From Candidatus Enterococcus stercoripullorum (GTDB lineage Bacteria > Bacillota > Bacilli > Lactobacillales > Enterococcaceae), in the NCBI GenBank assembly GCA_019120335.1, contig DWVH01000032.1, positions 1 to 40,655 of the forward strand: a stretch of DNA of 40,655 nucleotides, written 5' to 3'. The stretch's first letter is position 1, and the number at the start of each line of letters is the position of its first letter. Shown here one piece after another: positions 9,129-17,484 of this stretch. A program made the translations under genes and the position numbers. A model generated the notes under the pieces. That model ran no database searches. It saw nothing but the letters and a program-made list of their open reading frames with translations, and was not told the origin of the DNA.

Positions 9129-10568
9129 ATGGCAAATAACCAAACCAACGACTTTACAGAATGGTACTTACAGACAGTACAACAAGCGGAATTAATGAGT
9201 TATTCTCCAGTACGTGGCTCAATTATTTTCCGTCCAGATGGCTTTGAACTTTGGGAACATATCCAAGAAGAGTTCAACAAATTCTTGCGCAAAGAAGGCA
9301 TCCGTAATGCATACTTTCCAATGTTGATTCCACAAAGCTTTTTCATGAAAGAAGCCGATCACATTGAAGGATTTGCCCCTGAATTACCATGGGTGACCGA
9401 AGTAGGAAATGAAAAATTAGAAGAACCTTTAGCTTTGCGCCCAACTTCAGAAACAATGATTGGTTCCGCTTTTTCAGATTGGATTAACTCTTATCGTGAC
9501 CTGCCTTATGAAATCAATCAATGGGCCAATGTCTTCCGCTGGGAGAAAAAGACCCTTCCTTTCTTGCGTACTTCTGAATTTTTATGGCAAGAAGGACACA
9601 CAGCACACGTGGATGAAGAAGATGCGCGCCGCCGTACGATGCGTGTATTAGATGAATATGCACGTTTATGTGAAGAATTTTTAGCAATTCCAGTCTATAA
9701 AGGGCAAAAAACACCTTCAGAACGCTTTGCTGGGGCGGTGGATACTTACTCCATCGAAGCAATGATGAAAGACGGAAAAGCAGTTCAAGCCGGTACTTCT
9801 CACTATATGGGAACCAAATTTGCCCAAGCTTTTGACATCACTTACTTAAATCAAGAAAACCAACACACGCTTGCACATACGACTTCATGGGGCGTTTCGA
9901 CTCGTTTACTTGGTTCATTGATTATGACACACGGGGATGAAAATGGCTTAGTCTTCCCACCAACTGTGGCGCCTACTCAAGTGGTTCTTATCCCTGTTGG
10001 CCCATGGAAGAAAAATCCAGCAATCATGGAAAAATTAGATGAAATCTTCGCAACCTTAAAACAAAAAGGCATTCGTGTACGCCTAGATGATTCTAACAAT
10101 TCTCCTGGCTATAAATTTAATGAATGGGAACTTAAAGGCGCTTGTATCCGTGTAGAATGTGGCCCACGCGACTTAGAAAATGGTCATGTCATGGTCAAAA
10201 TGCGCGACCTTGATGGCAAAGAAACCGTGAAATTTGAAGACTTGGAAAGCTACATTGATGAACAATTGCAAGCGATGACTCCACGTCTATTACAAGCGGC
10301 TAAAGAACGCAATAAAGCAAATGAACACTATGACATCAATACACTAGATGAATTAAAAGCACATATCGAAAAATCTAAAGCAGAAGGCAAAGTTCCTGGT
10401 TTTGTATTAATCGGTTGGGATGGCACGGAAGAAACAGAAGCAAAAATTAAAGAGGAAACTGGCTTTACGACGCGTAACATTCCATTTGAAGTGCCTATGC
10501 AAAAAGAATTTGATATCGTCAGCGGCAAACCTGCCAAACACACCCTTTGGATTGCCCGCGCTTATTAA
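9129..10568 (+). CDS. proS: Prolyl-tRNA synthetase, short archaeal/eukaryotic-type
   Basis: Charges tRNA-Pro with proline; class II aminoacyl-tRNA synthetase. The 479-residue length is that of the archaeal/eukaryotic-like form. The usual bacterial form is about 570 residues because of an editing insertion between motifs 2 and 3; here those motifs follow closely. Visible are LALRPTSETMIGSAF (substrate site), VFRWEKKTLPFLRTSEFLWQ (motif 2), GTSHYMGTKFAQAFDI, GVSTRLLGSLIMTHGDENGL (motif 3), an anticodon-binding domain (about 290-395), and a C-terminal domain ending in the aromatic residue Tyr typical of this type. AGGAGG precedes the ATG. It is controlled by the upstream proline T-box. Many Lactobacillales carry the long bacterial form, so this could be a replacement or a second copy. 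Confidence 0.95.
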   Translation: MANNQTNDFTEWYLQTVQQAELMSYSPVRGSIIFRPDGFELWEHIQEEFNKFLRKEGIRNAYFPMLIPQSFFMKEADHIEGFAPELPWVTEVGNEKLEEPLALRPTSETMIGSAFSDWINSYRDLPYEINQWANVFRWEKKTLPFLRTSEFLWQEGHTAHVDEEDARRRTMRVLDEYARLCEEFLAIPVYKGQKTPSERFAGAVDTYSIEAMMKDGKAVQAGTSHYMGTKFAQAFDITYLNQENQHTLAHTTSWGVSTRLLGSLIMTHGDENGLVFPPTVAPTQVVLIPVGPWKKNPAIMEKLDEIFATLKQKGIRVRLDDSNNSPGYKFNEWELKGACIRVECGPRDLENGHVMVKMRDLDGKETVKFEDLESYIDEQLQAMTPRLLQAAKERNKANEHYDINTLDELKAHIEKSKAEGKVPGFVLIGWDGTEETEAKIKEETGFTTRNIPFEVPMQKEFDIVSGKPAKHTLWIARAY

Positions 10569-10579
10569 TCTCTTAAATG

Positions 10580-10615
10580 AATTCGCTCAATTTTTGGGCG
10601 AATTTATTTTATTTT
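10580..10615 (+). terminator. Terminator after proS
   Basis: Stem of about 9 bp, AATTCGCTC / GGGCGAATT with G-U pairs (arms 10580-10588 and 10596-10604), followed by a T-rich stretch. Confidence 0.8.
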
Positions 10616-10668
10616 GTGCGAAAATTTGCTAAAATATGGCCAGTTATATGACTTGAGGAGTGATTTTT

Positions 10669-11925
10669 TTGCGTACACCAGATACGTATACGAACCAAGA
10701 ATTTTATCATAAGATGTATGAAGACAGCGATATTAGTAAAGAGGATTTAGTGATTTTAACTTGCGCAATTTTCATCGCATCGATTGGCTTAAATATGAAT
10801 TCGCAAGCAACGATTATTGGGGCAATGTTGATTTCTCCTCTAATGTCCCCTATTTTGGCGATTGGGACGGCTTTAGCGATTTATGATCAAGAATTATTAA
10901 AACGTGCCGCCAAAACGCTTGGAATTGAAGTATTGCTCAGTGTTTTAGTTGCTAGCATTTATTTTTATTTTTCACCGATTAGTTATGCCAGTCAGGAAAT
11001 CATTAACCGAACAGCACCGACACTTTGGGATGCTTTGATTGCACTCTTTGGGGGTACAGCCGGGATTATCGGAGCTAGAAAGAAAACCATCAATAATATC
11101 GTACCCGGGGTTGCCATCGCTACTGCCTTAATGCCGCCAATTTGTACAGTCGGTTATGGGATTGCGAGTAAAAATCTCAGCTATGCCACAGGTGCGGGTT
11201 ATCTCTTTATTATCAATGCTTTCTTCATTATTTTAACGACTTACGCTGGAGTCAAAGCACTACGGATGCCAAGTCGCCAAAAAGTAGAAGCCGAGCCAAG
11301 ATTAACCAAGCATAAACGAATTTTTTATATTGGGTTAACTGCCTTAATTTTACTTCCAAGTGTGATTTCCGCAAAATCTTTGGTCCAAAAATCAATTTTA
11401 GATGCTAGTGTGAAAAGTTTTTCGACGGAAGAATTGACCAATGCCACAATTATCAAACAAAGCATCGATGAAAAAGAAAAGATTTTACGCTTTACGATTG
11501 CAGGTAATGACTATAGCGATGCCCATATTGAACAACTACAAAATGATTTGAAACATTATGGCTTGAATGGTTACGAACTTAAAATCTCACAAATCGCCGA
11601 ACTTTCTCAATTATCGGGCAAACAATTTGAGGACTATATTTCAAGCATTATCGAAAGTCACCAAAATGCCAATACCCAAGCAGAAAATAGTGCAAAAACT
11701 ACCGACTATGCCAAAATCAACGCTACCATTCAGAAAATGGACGAAACAGTCATTACCGATGTGGCTAGCGCGACAGGATACTTAAATGATGAGGAAATCG
11801 AATTGGTCGTGATTCAAACGAAAAATGACTTAACGAAGGATTACCAAGAAAAATTAACCAAACAAATCCAAAAGAAATATCCACAAATCACCAAAGTCTA
11901 TTACGTTACCCAAAAAACGGAATAA
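10669..11925 (+). CDS. DUF389 family membrane protein
   Basis: About 418 residues. The N-terminal half has some six hydrophobic segments with family-like stretches: TCAIFIASIGLNMNSQATII, GAMLISPLMSPILAIGTAL, GIIGARKKTINNIVPGVAIA and TALMPPICTVGYG. The C-terminal half (from about 240) is a soluble, charged domain with coiled-coil character. Function of this conserved family is not established. TTG at 10669 is the best start because GAGGAG ends 8 nt before it; the GTG at 10660 overlaps that ribosome site. It is a separate unit after the proS terminator and is followed by two hairpins. Confidence 0.85.
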   Translation: MRTPDTYTNQEFYHKMYEDSDISKEDLVILTCAIFIASIGLNMNSQATIIGAMLISPLMSPILAIGTALAIYDQELLKRAAKTLGIEVLLSVLVASIYFYFSPISYASQEIINRTAPTLWDALIALFGGTAGIIGARKKTINNIVPGVAIATALMPPICTVGYGIASKNLSYATGAGYLFIINAFFIILTTYAGVKALRMPSRQKVEAEPRLTKHKRIFYIGLTALILLPSVISAKSLVQKSILDASVKSFSTEELTNATIIKQSIDEKEKILRFTIAGNDYSDAHIEQLQNDLKHYGLNGYELKISQIAELSQLSGKQFEDYISSIIESHQNANTQAENSAKTTDYAKINATIQKMDETVITDVASATGYLNDEEIELVVIQTKNDLTKDYQEKLTKQIQKKYPQITKVYYVTQKTE

Positions 11926-11936
11926 CCAATCGTTGT

Positions 11937-11981
11937 AAAACAGCTGGTTAGTATGGAACTCCTGTCTTGCCAAGCTGTTTT
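11937..11981 (+). terminator. Hairpin after the DUF389 gene
   Basis: Stem AAAACAGCT / AGCTGTTTT (11937-11945 with 11973-11981), extended by GG/CC across a bulge, ending in four T. It starts 11 nt after the stop codon. The T run is short, so it is a probable rather than certain terminator. Confidence 0.6.
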
Positions 11982-11994
11982 GCGACCTCATTCA

Positions 11995-12031
11995 AAAAGG
12001 ACTGATTGCGCCTATTGCAGTCAGTCCTTTT
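11995..12031. terminator. Bidirectional terminator between convergent genes
   Basis: Perfect 11-bp stem AAAAGGACTGA / TCAGTCCTTTT (11995-12005 with 12021-12031), with T-rich sequence on both sides. It can end the DUF389 transcript (plus) and the lipoate-ligase operon (minus). Confidence 0.88.
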
Positions 12032-12045
12032 GATTTTGATTTTGA

Positions 12046-12207
12046 TTATTGATTTAAATCCTTGAATAGCTCATCTATAGAAGTAAAAAGTCCATGCAAA
12101 TTTCGCATCGCTTCAACCTCTCGGAAAGCTTCAATCGTGTCAGCTAAGTTCGCAGATTTTATTGGAACTTTTTGCCAAATTCCTCCATGATTTTCAAAAC
12201 TTCTTCT
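12046..12207 (-). pseudogene. Remnant of a RelB/DinJ-type antitoxin (C-terminal part)
   Basis: An open frame of about 53 codons with no start codon in the expected place. It reads ...FENHGGIWQKVPIKSANL, then ADTIEAFREVEAMRNL, and ends LFTSIDELFKDLNQ before a stop at 12048-12046. The pattern (short helix, polar linker, EAxxEVEAM, then S-DELF-L) resembles the C-terminus of RelB/DinJ antitoxins, which normally follow a ribbon-helix-helix N-terminus and neutralise a RelE/YafQ toxin. Here the N-terminus is missing: a stop codon lies at 12210-12208, and the upstream DNA codes the 76-residue protein in another frame. The two reading frames overlap by about 49 nt. No toxin gene is present nearby. Family assignment is from pattern only. 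Confidence 0.5.
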
Positions 12208-12389
12208 TTATCGGCTTCTTTTAACATTGGCACGATTTTGTCTTTAAATGTTAATAGATAAGCCACATCAAAGGCACCTTCCGATTGTTTGGCAAAGCTT
12301 TCTGCCAATAATTCTTTGACCTCTTCTACCTTATCAGCTTGGACACGGTCTAAAATAAAATGATAAAACTTTTCTTGAAATGCGTTCAT
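12159..12389 (-). CDS. Small helical protein of unknown function
   Basis: A 76-residue, Lys/Glu-rich protein, likely all helical (starts MNAFQEKFYHFILDRVQ, ends KIMEEFGKKFQ). It has no signal peptide, membrane segment or Cys motif. It begins 13 nt after the lipoate ligase stop with a GAGGTG ribosome site, so it is the last gene of that operon. I do not recognise the family. The 3' end overlaps, in another frame, the antitoxin-like remnant, so its own C-terminus may be a product of the same rearrangement. It is probably expressed given spacing and ribosome site. Confidence 0.65.
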   Translation of the reverse strand: MNAFQEKFYHFILDRVQADKVEEVKELLAESFAKQSEGAFDVAYLLTFKDKIVPMLKEADKEEVLKIMEEFGKKFQ

Positions 12390-12402
12390 AAGACACCTCT
12401 TT

Positions 12403-13407
12403 TTAATAAATTAAGTTTAAGAATTCTTCTGGTTCGATATTGCCAAAGTATTTCTTCAAATCAATTTTACTGATGGCTTCTTGTAAGGCAGATTTTTCAT
12501 ATTTCACACCTACTAAAGCTTCTTCTACATCTTTGATTTCCCCTAAACCGAAGAAATCTCCATAAATTTTGACCTCGGTAATTTTACCTTCTGCGACATT
12601 TAAGCGCACATCGATAGAACCAATATTGAATCGTTGGCTACGTTGTAAATCAAAGGCTGGGGATTGGCCATAATTCCAGTCCCAGTTACGGTAATATTTA
12701 TCAGAAATTTGATTAATCTTTTCCCAATCAGCATCAGTTAATTCATAGGTTTTCACTTGATCGACACTATCGACACCAAAGATTTTTAATAAAATATCTT
12801 GGCGGAATTCTTTGGTTGTCATGTTTTGTTTATCTTCAGGCAAGAATGGTTTGATATTGGTTACGCGTGAACGAATGGACTTAATACCTTTAGATTCAAT
12901 CTTTTCTTTCTTCACTTTCAAGGCATTCACGACTTCGTTAATATCACTGTCAAACATGATGGTCCCATGCGCAAACATTCGGCCATTTGTCGCATACATC
13001 GCATTACCAGAGAATTTTTGATCATTGATAACCAAATCATTGCGGCCTTTGAGATGCGCACCTTTTACGCCTAATTCTTGTAATGCTTCCACGATTGGTT
13101 TCGTTAATTTTTCGAAATCGCGGAAAGACTCACCATCATCTTTCATAATAAAACTGAAATTTAAGTTCCCGAAATCATGATATACCGCACCGCCACCACT
13201 AAAGCGACGAACCACATGAATGCCGTGTTCATCCACATATTCTTTATTGATTTCTTCGATGGTATTTTGGTTACGGCCAATGATAATCGACGGCTCATTG
13301 ATATAGAAAAGTAGAATCGGCTCATCTACTTGCATCTCTTGTAGTAAAAAAGTTTCAATTGCTAAGTTAATTCTTGGATTTGTGATTTCATTAGGTACAA
13401 AAATCAT
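12403..13407 (-). CDS. lplA: Lipoate-protein ligase
   Basis: Activates lipoate with ATP and attaches it to E2 subunits of 2-oxoacid dehydrogenases and to GcvH; cytoplasmic. It is 334 residues, the usual length for two-domain LplA. The catalytic domain has IIIGRNQNTIEEIN, RRFSGGGAVYHDFGNLNFSF (about 76-95) and LKGRNDLVINDQKFSGNAMY with the catalytic-region Lys. The C-terminal accessory domain (from about 250) contains AFDLQRSQRFNIGSIDVRLN. AGGAGGG lies just before the ATG and overlaps the stop region of the upstream hydrolase gene, 12 nt away. Likely co-transcribed with that hydrolase and the small downstream gene. It could also belong to the related LplJ group. Confidence 0.93.
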   Translation of the reverse strand: MIFVPNEITNPRINLAIETFLLQEMQVDEPILLFYINEPSIIIGRNQNTIEEINKEYVDEHGIHVVRRFSGGGAVYHDFGNLNFSFIMKDDGESFRDFEKLTKPIVEALQELGVKGAHLKGRNDLVINDQKFSGNAMYATNGRMFAHGTIMFDSDINEVVNALKVKKEKIESKGIKSIRSRVTNIKPFLPEDKQNMTTKEFRQDILLKIFGVDSVDQVKTYELTDADWEKINQISDKYYRNWDWNYGQSPAFDLQRSQRFNIGSIDVRLNVAEGKITEVKIYGDFFGLGEIKDVEEALVGVKYEKSALQEAISKIDLKKYFGNIEPEEFLNLIY

Positions 13408-13419
13408 GCCTAATCCCTC

Positions 13420-14160
13420 CTAAATTTGGTAAGTGTCACCTATTTTGGCAACTGATACTTGGATATTTTCTCCTGCTTGTTTTTGCGCTTGAGCCTTGAG
13501 TAAATCATAGTCGCCTTCTTCTGGTAAATGAGATAAGATTAGACGTTTCGCACCAGCAGCCTTCGCAATCTTACCTGCCTCACCTGCTGTAAAATGCGCA
13601 TGGTGATTTTCATGTCCATCAAAGAGATAAGTATCCGCTAAAAATAGGTCGGCATCCTTGACAAATTCGTTAAAACTTTCCATATAACCAGAATCTGCGG
13701 TAAAGACAAATACCTTGCCACTACGCTTTTCGACAAATCTCATCGCATAACACTCCACAGGATGTATCGTCTTTTTAAATGTAACAGAAAACGGTCCCAA
13801 ATTCAAATGATTCGCCTCCAAGTAATTATGCCCTTGGCTCACTTGTGGCATAGTTAAATCATTAAAGTGAAACGCATCATTACCATGGCCATAGATGGGT
13901 AAGACTCTGTTTTTATCACGCTTGTTAGATAACTGCCACATATATTGCAACACGCCTAAATCAGCAATATGATCATGATGATAATGACTGATAATGACCG
14001 CATCTAAATCAAGCGGACTAATCACCTTTTCTAATTGACTTAATGTTTGGCTGCCGGCATCAATTAATAGATGAAAGCCGTCTGATTCCAAAAGATAGCT
14101 TGTAGTTCCGCGCCCTTTAGATGGATAAGCTCCCATGCAACCTAAAATCGTTAATTTCAT
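13420..14160 (-). CDS. Metallo-beta-lactamase-fold hydrolase (RNase Z-like, YhfI-type)
   Basis: About 246 residues. It has the metal-binding HYHHDHIAD (near residue 60), further ligands in HPVECYAMRF (His), TADSGYM (Asp) and HAHFTAGEAGKIA, and LILSHLPEEGD near the end. Overall layout follows single-domain proteins such as Bacillus YhfI, related to RNase Z and arylsulfatase-type phosphodiesterases; the substrate is not known. The ATG at 14160 is 7 nt after AGGAGG; the ATG two codons earlier is only 1 nt from it, so the shorter start is preferred. It is the first gene of the operon with lplA. Confidence 0.88.
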   Translation of the reverse strand: MKLTILGCMGAYPSKGRGTTSYLLESDGFHLLIDAGSQTLSQLEKVISPLDLDAVIISHYHHDHIADLGVLQYMWQLSNKRDKNRVLPIYGHGNDAFHFNDLTMPQVSQGHNYLEANHLNLGPFSVTFKKTIHPVECYAMRFVEKRSGKVFVFTADSGYMESFNEFVKDADLFLADTYLFDGHENHHAHFTAGEAGKIAKAAGAKRLILSHLPEEGDYDLLKAQAQKQAGENIQVSVAKIGDTYQI

Positions 14161-14192
14161 CGTCATTCCTCCTCGAATATTCCGTTAAAATG

Positions 14193-14222
14193 ATTATAAC
14201 ATGTTTCTAAAACTTTCTTCAA
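14193..14222 (-). promoter_or_regulatory. Promoter of the hydrolase-lplA operon
   Basis: TTGAAG (14222-14217), 18-nt spacer, TATAAT (14198-14193) on the minus strand, with a short leader to AGGAGG. Confidence 0.8.
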
Positions 14223-14248
14223 AAATATAGAAGTAATCGAAACTATAT

Positions 14249-14287
14249 CAAAAAAGCTACCCTCCCCATATCGAGTAGGATAGCCTT
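14249..14287 (-). terminator. Terminator after the M42 aminopeptidase gene
   Basis: Minus-strand AAGGCTATCC (14287-14278) pairs with GGGTAGCTT (14262-14254) through mostly Watson-Crick pairs and is followed by a T run. It lies just beyond the stop codon at 14294. Confidence 0.85.
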
Positions 14288-14293
14288 TGAAAA

Positions 14294-15379
14294 TTAATAG
14301 CTTAAGATTTGGTCAACAGTGGCGCGGTCTAGACGACGAACGACTTCTGTGACTAATTTAACCGTATTTAGATAGTCATCTTCATGAATCACGGAAGTAT
14401 GTGAATGTAGATAACGGACAGGTACGGTAATCGCTAAAGACGGAATACCTTGACGGGTTAAGTGCATTTGACCTGCATCTGTACCCCCACCAGCAATAAC
14501 CGTATATTGGAATGGAATTTCTAATTCTTCGGCTACATCGGTGACAAAGTTCAATAATTTCTTATGAGGAACCATTGAAGCATCGAAAATCAAGATTTGT
14601 GGTCCTTTGCCTAATACAGAATCTGCTTCTTTTGGTGTCATTCCTGGAGTATCACCTGCTGTACCGGTATCAAGCGCAAAGGCAATTTCTGGATCAGCAA
14701 GATAAGTACTTGTTCTTGCCCCACGTAAGCCGACTTCTTCCATGACATCACTACCAGCAAATAATTGGTTTGGATGGCCGTCTTTAGCTAAGTTTTCTAG
14801 CACACGTAAAGCCACGGCAGTTCCGACACGGTTATCCCAGGCTTTGGCTAAAAGGAACTTACTATCATTTAATCGTTTGTATTCGATATACGGTGTAATC
14901 ATATCGCCAGGACGGACACCCCATGATTTCACTTCTTCTTCACTTGATCCACCAACATCAATGAACATATCTTTAATATCATAGGGCTTGTTGCGTGCTT
15001 CTACACTTAAGACATGTGGTGGTTTGCACCCAATGACGCCATGAATCAGTTTACCTTCGCGGGTTTTAATTTCAACTTGTTGAGCTAGCATCACTTGTGA
15101 CCACCAGCCTCCTAATGTTTGAAATTCGATGAAGCCTTTTTCCGTAATTTTGGTTACCATAAAGCCAACTTCATCCATATGTCCCGAAATGTAGATGCGA
15201 GGGCTCTTTTCATCTTGACCATGTTTGGCAATAACACTCCCTAAACCATCAAAAATGATTTCGTCCGCATAGTCTTTGGCATAGGCTTTAAAGACTTCAC
15301 GTACTTCTTCTTCATTTCCTGGTACACCTCGAGCTGAAGTTAAGTCAATTAATAATTGTTCATCCTTTTGATCTAACAT
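14294..15379 (-). CDS. pepA: M42-family glutamyl/deblocking aminopeptidase
   Basis: A cytoplasmic dinuclear metallo-aminopeptidase that removes N-terminal residues (in lactic acid bacteria, Glu/Asp) from peptides. About 361 residues. Metal and catalytic motifs: SGHMDEVGFMV, AKAWDNRVGTAVALRVLENL, MEEVGLRGARTS, ALDTGTAGDTPG and IAGGGTDAGQMHLTRQGIPS. I choose the ATG at 15379, which has AAGGA at suitable spacing. A longer frame starting at 15427 would read through the opp terminator hairpin and lacks a ribosome site. Lying directly after the peptide transporter operon, it plausibly processes imported peptides. No clear promoter is seen between, so read-through is possible. Confidence 0.92.
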   Translation of the reverse strand: MLDQKDEQLLIDLTSARGVPGNEEEVREVFKAYAKDYADEIIFDGLGSVIAKHGQDEKSPRIYISGHMDEVGFMVTKITEKGFIEFQTLGGWWSQVMLAQQVEIKTREGKLIHGVIGCKPPHVLSVEARNKPYDIKDMFIDVGGSSEEEVKSWGVRPGDMITPYIEYKRLNDSKFLLAKAWDNRVGTAVALRVLENLAKDGHPNQLFAGSDVMEEVGLRGARTSTYLADPEIAFALDTGTAGDTPGMTPKEADSVLGKGPQILIFDASMVPHKKLLNFVTDVAEELEIPFQYTVIAGGGTDAGQMHLTRQGIPSLAITVPVRYLHSHTSVIHEDDYLNTVKLVTEVVRRLDRATVDQILSY

Positions 15380-15412
15380 CAAAATCCTTCTTTCTGTATG
15401 TGTCATTTCATG

Positions 15413-15437
15413 AAAAAAGGAGAGCAAGCCCTCCTTT
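15413..15437 (-). terminator. Terminator of the opp operon
   Basis: Minus-strand stem AAAGGAG / CTCCTTT (arms 15437-15431 and 15422-15416) followed by T6, 9 nt after the oppF stop. Its loop is short and the structure compact. Confidence 0.85.
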
Positions 15438-15445
15438 ATTCAATA

Positions 15446-16390
15446 TCATCTTTTATCATTGTATTCTGCACGATATTTTTCGAGTTCGGCTTTATTTCCG
15501 TAAACGAAATGTCCTGGTACCACTTCTTCAAAAGTTGGTTTATCCACAGAATAGTCATGCACGCTTGGATCATAGACATGCAATTTTTTCTTTTTCGCCA
15601 AGATTGGGTCAGGAATTGGTACTGCAGATAAAAGCGCTCGTGTATACGGATGAATTGGATGATTGAATAGTTCTTCCGATTCAGCTAGTTCCACGATTTC
15701 ACCACGATAGATGACCGCGATTCGATCTGAGATGAAACGTACCACTGATAAATCATGGGCGATAAATAGATAGGTCACCCCACGTTCTCTTTGGGCTTCT
15801 TTTAATAAGTTTAAGACTTGAGCACGAATTGATACGTCTAGTGCTGAAATAGGTTCATCCGCTACGACTAGTTCTGGCTCCATAATCATCGCACGAGCAA
15901 TCCCAATACGTTGACGTTGACCACCTGAGAACTCATGAGGGTAACGATACATATGTTCAGGTAGTAGTCCGACTTTTTCTAACATTGCACGTACTTTCGC
16001 TTCACGGTCAGCATCATCTTTATATAGGTTATAGTTATACAACCCTTCTGAAATGATGTAATCCACCGTTGCACGTTCATTTAGAGAAGCTGATGGATCT
16101 TGGAAAATCATTTGAATTTGTTGAATGATTTCATGGCGTTTTTGTTTACTAATTCCACCATTAATCTTTTCACCTTTAAAATTGATTTCACCTTTACTTG
16201 TCGGATTTAAACCTACAATAGCGCGACCAATCGTTGTTTTCCCTGAACCAGATTCGCCTACTAATGAGAAAGTTTCACCTTTATAGATATCGAAATTAGC
16301 ATTTTTTACTGCCACAAAACGACTCTTTCCTTCACCAAAGGCAATTTCTAAGTCTTTAATCGATAATAATACTTCTTTGTTTTCAGTCAC
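15446..16390 (-). CDS. oppF: Oligopeptide ABC transporter ATPase (AmiF/OppF-type)
   Basis: One of two ATPases energising oligopeptide import. It is 314 residues, close to streptococcal AmiF (about 308). Walker A is GESGSGKTT (about 38-46), then Q-loop [14 protein letters not shown], signature [14 protein letters not shown], Walker [13 protein letters not shown], and H-loop FIAHDLSVV. The C-terminal oligopeptide-transporter extension follows ([19 protein letters not shown]). It starts 3 nt after oppD. Cytoplasmic face of the membrane. No Cys-rich Fe-S insertion was seen. Confidence 0.95.
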   Translation of the reverse strand: MTENKEVLLSIKDLEIAFGEGKSRFVAVKNANFDIYKGETFSLVGESGSGKTTIGRAIVGLNPTSKGEINFKGEKINGGISKQKRHEIIQQIQMIFQDPSASLNERATVDYIISEGLYNYNLYKDDADREAKVRAMLEKVGLLPEHMYRYPHEFSGGQRQRIGIARAMIMEPELVVADEPISALDVSIRAQVLNLLKEAQRERGVTYLFIAHDLSVVRFISDRIAVIYRGEIVELAESEELFNHPIHPYTRALLSAVPIPDPILAKKKKLHVYDPSVHDYSVDKPTFEEVVPGHFVYGNKAELEKYRAEYNDKR

Positions 16391-16393
16391 GAA

Positions 16394-17470
16394 TTAGTTC
16401 ACCTCTTCTTCAAAATCATCAGCATCAATTTCTTGCGTTAGTTGAACCATCCGCTCATGAAGTTGCTTAATTTTTTCAGGTGTGTCGACTTTTGGTGCTC
16501 GAGGGTCGAGTAACCAAGTCTTGGCAAAATGCGTCGGACTTACTTCAAACATCGGTGGTTCCGCTTTGAAGTCAATTTCCATCGCATATGGACTACGGAA
16601 GGCAAAGGCATCTCCAGCAATCTCTTTGTATAAAGAAGGTGGTGTCCCTGGCACGTAGTATAATTCTTCCCCTTTTTCACTCAATTGTGGAAGAGAAGAT
16701 AATAAACTCCAAGTATATGGATGCTTTGGATTGTAGAAAATTTCTTCTGACTTACCAATTTCAATAATTTGACCCGCATACATAACAGCTACTCGGTCAG
16801 CAATCGATGCCACAACCCCTAAATCATGTGTGATAAAGATGGTAGTAAATCCATATTCTTTTTGTAAATCTTTAATCAAGTCTAAAATTTGTGCTTGAAT
16901 CGTCACGTCTAGCGCAGTAGTTGGTTCGTCACAAATCAATATTTTTGGGCGACATGCCAAGGCAATCGCGATAACAATCCGTTGACGCATCCCTCCAGAA
17001 TATTGGAAAGGATATTCATCATAACGTTGGGCTGCATTTGGAATACCCGTTTTTTCCATTAATTCAATGGCTAGTTGTTTAGCTTCTTTTGGTGTTTTGC
17101 CGCGGTGTTTGATAATTACTTCAGCAATCTGTGAGCCAATCGTTCTAATTGGATTTAATGAAGTCATTGGGTCTTGGAAAATCGTCGCAATCTCTTTTCC
17201 GCGAATATTTTCCCAATCTTTATCGGTTTTATAATCAGTTAGGACTTTACCATCATAAGTAATGGTTCCTTCACTGACACGTCCGTTTTGTTCTAACATC
17301 CCAGTAAATGTTTTGGTTAATACTGATTTTCCTGAACCAGATTCACCTACAATTGCTAAGATTTCGCCCTCTTCTAAACTCAGTGAGACATTCCGAATGG
17401 CCGTTAATTGACGTTTTCTGACTTGGAAGCTCACTGAAATATTTTCAGCCGTTAATATCGTCTTACTCAT
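16394..17470 (-). CDS. oppD: Oligopeptide ABC transporter ATPase (AmiE/OppD-type)
   Basis: Partner ATPase of OppF. It is 358 residues, matching AmiE (about 355). Walker A GESGSGKSV, Q-loop TIFQDPMTSLNPIRTIGSQ, signature YSGGMRQRIVIAIALA, Walker B LICDEPTTALDVTIQAQILD, H-loop FITHDLGVVA. The C-terminal part has HPYTWSLLSSLPQL and a PGTPPSL region typical of the family. It starts 14 nt after oppC with a GGAGG-type site. Part of the single opp operon. Confidence 0.95.
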   Translation of the reverse strand: MSKTILTAENISVSFQVRKRQLTAIRNVSLSLEEGEILAIVGESGSGKSVLTKTFTGMLEQNGRVSEGTITYDGKVLTDYKTDKDWENIRGKEIATIFQDPMTSLNPIRTIGSQIAEVIIKHRGKTPKEAKQLAIELMEKTGIPNAAQRYDEYPFQYSGGMRQRIVIAIALACRPKILICDEPTTALDVTIQAQILDLIKDLQKEYGFTTIFITHDLGVVASIADRVAVMYAGQIIEIGKSEEIFYNPKHPYTWSLLSSLPQLSEKGEELYYVPGTPPSLYKEIAGDAFAFRSPYAMEIDFKAEPPMFEVSPTHFAKTWLLDPRAPKVDTPEKIKQLHERMVQLTQEIDADDFEEEVN

Positions 17471-17484
17471 TTTCTGTGTCCTCC

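Noticed and set aside
11937-12031. Two hairpins after the DUF389 gene as a riboswitch
   Set aside because: They lie between convergent genes and have terminator form; no downstream gene in the right direction.
14294-15427. Longer start for the M42 aminopeptidase at 15427
   Set aside because: It would encode across the opp terminator hairpin and lacks a ribosome site; the ATG at 15379 is supported.
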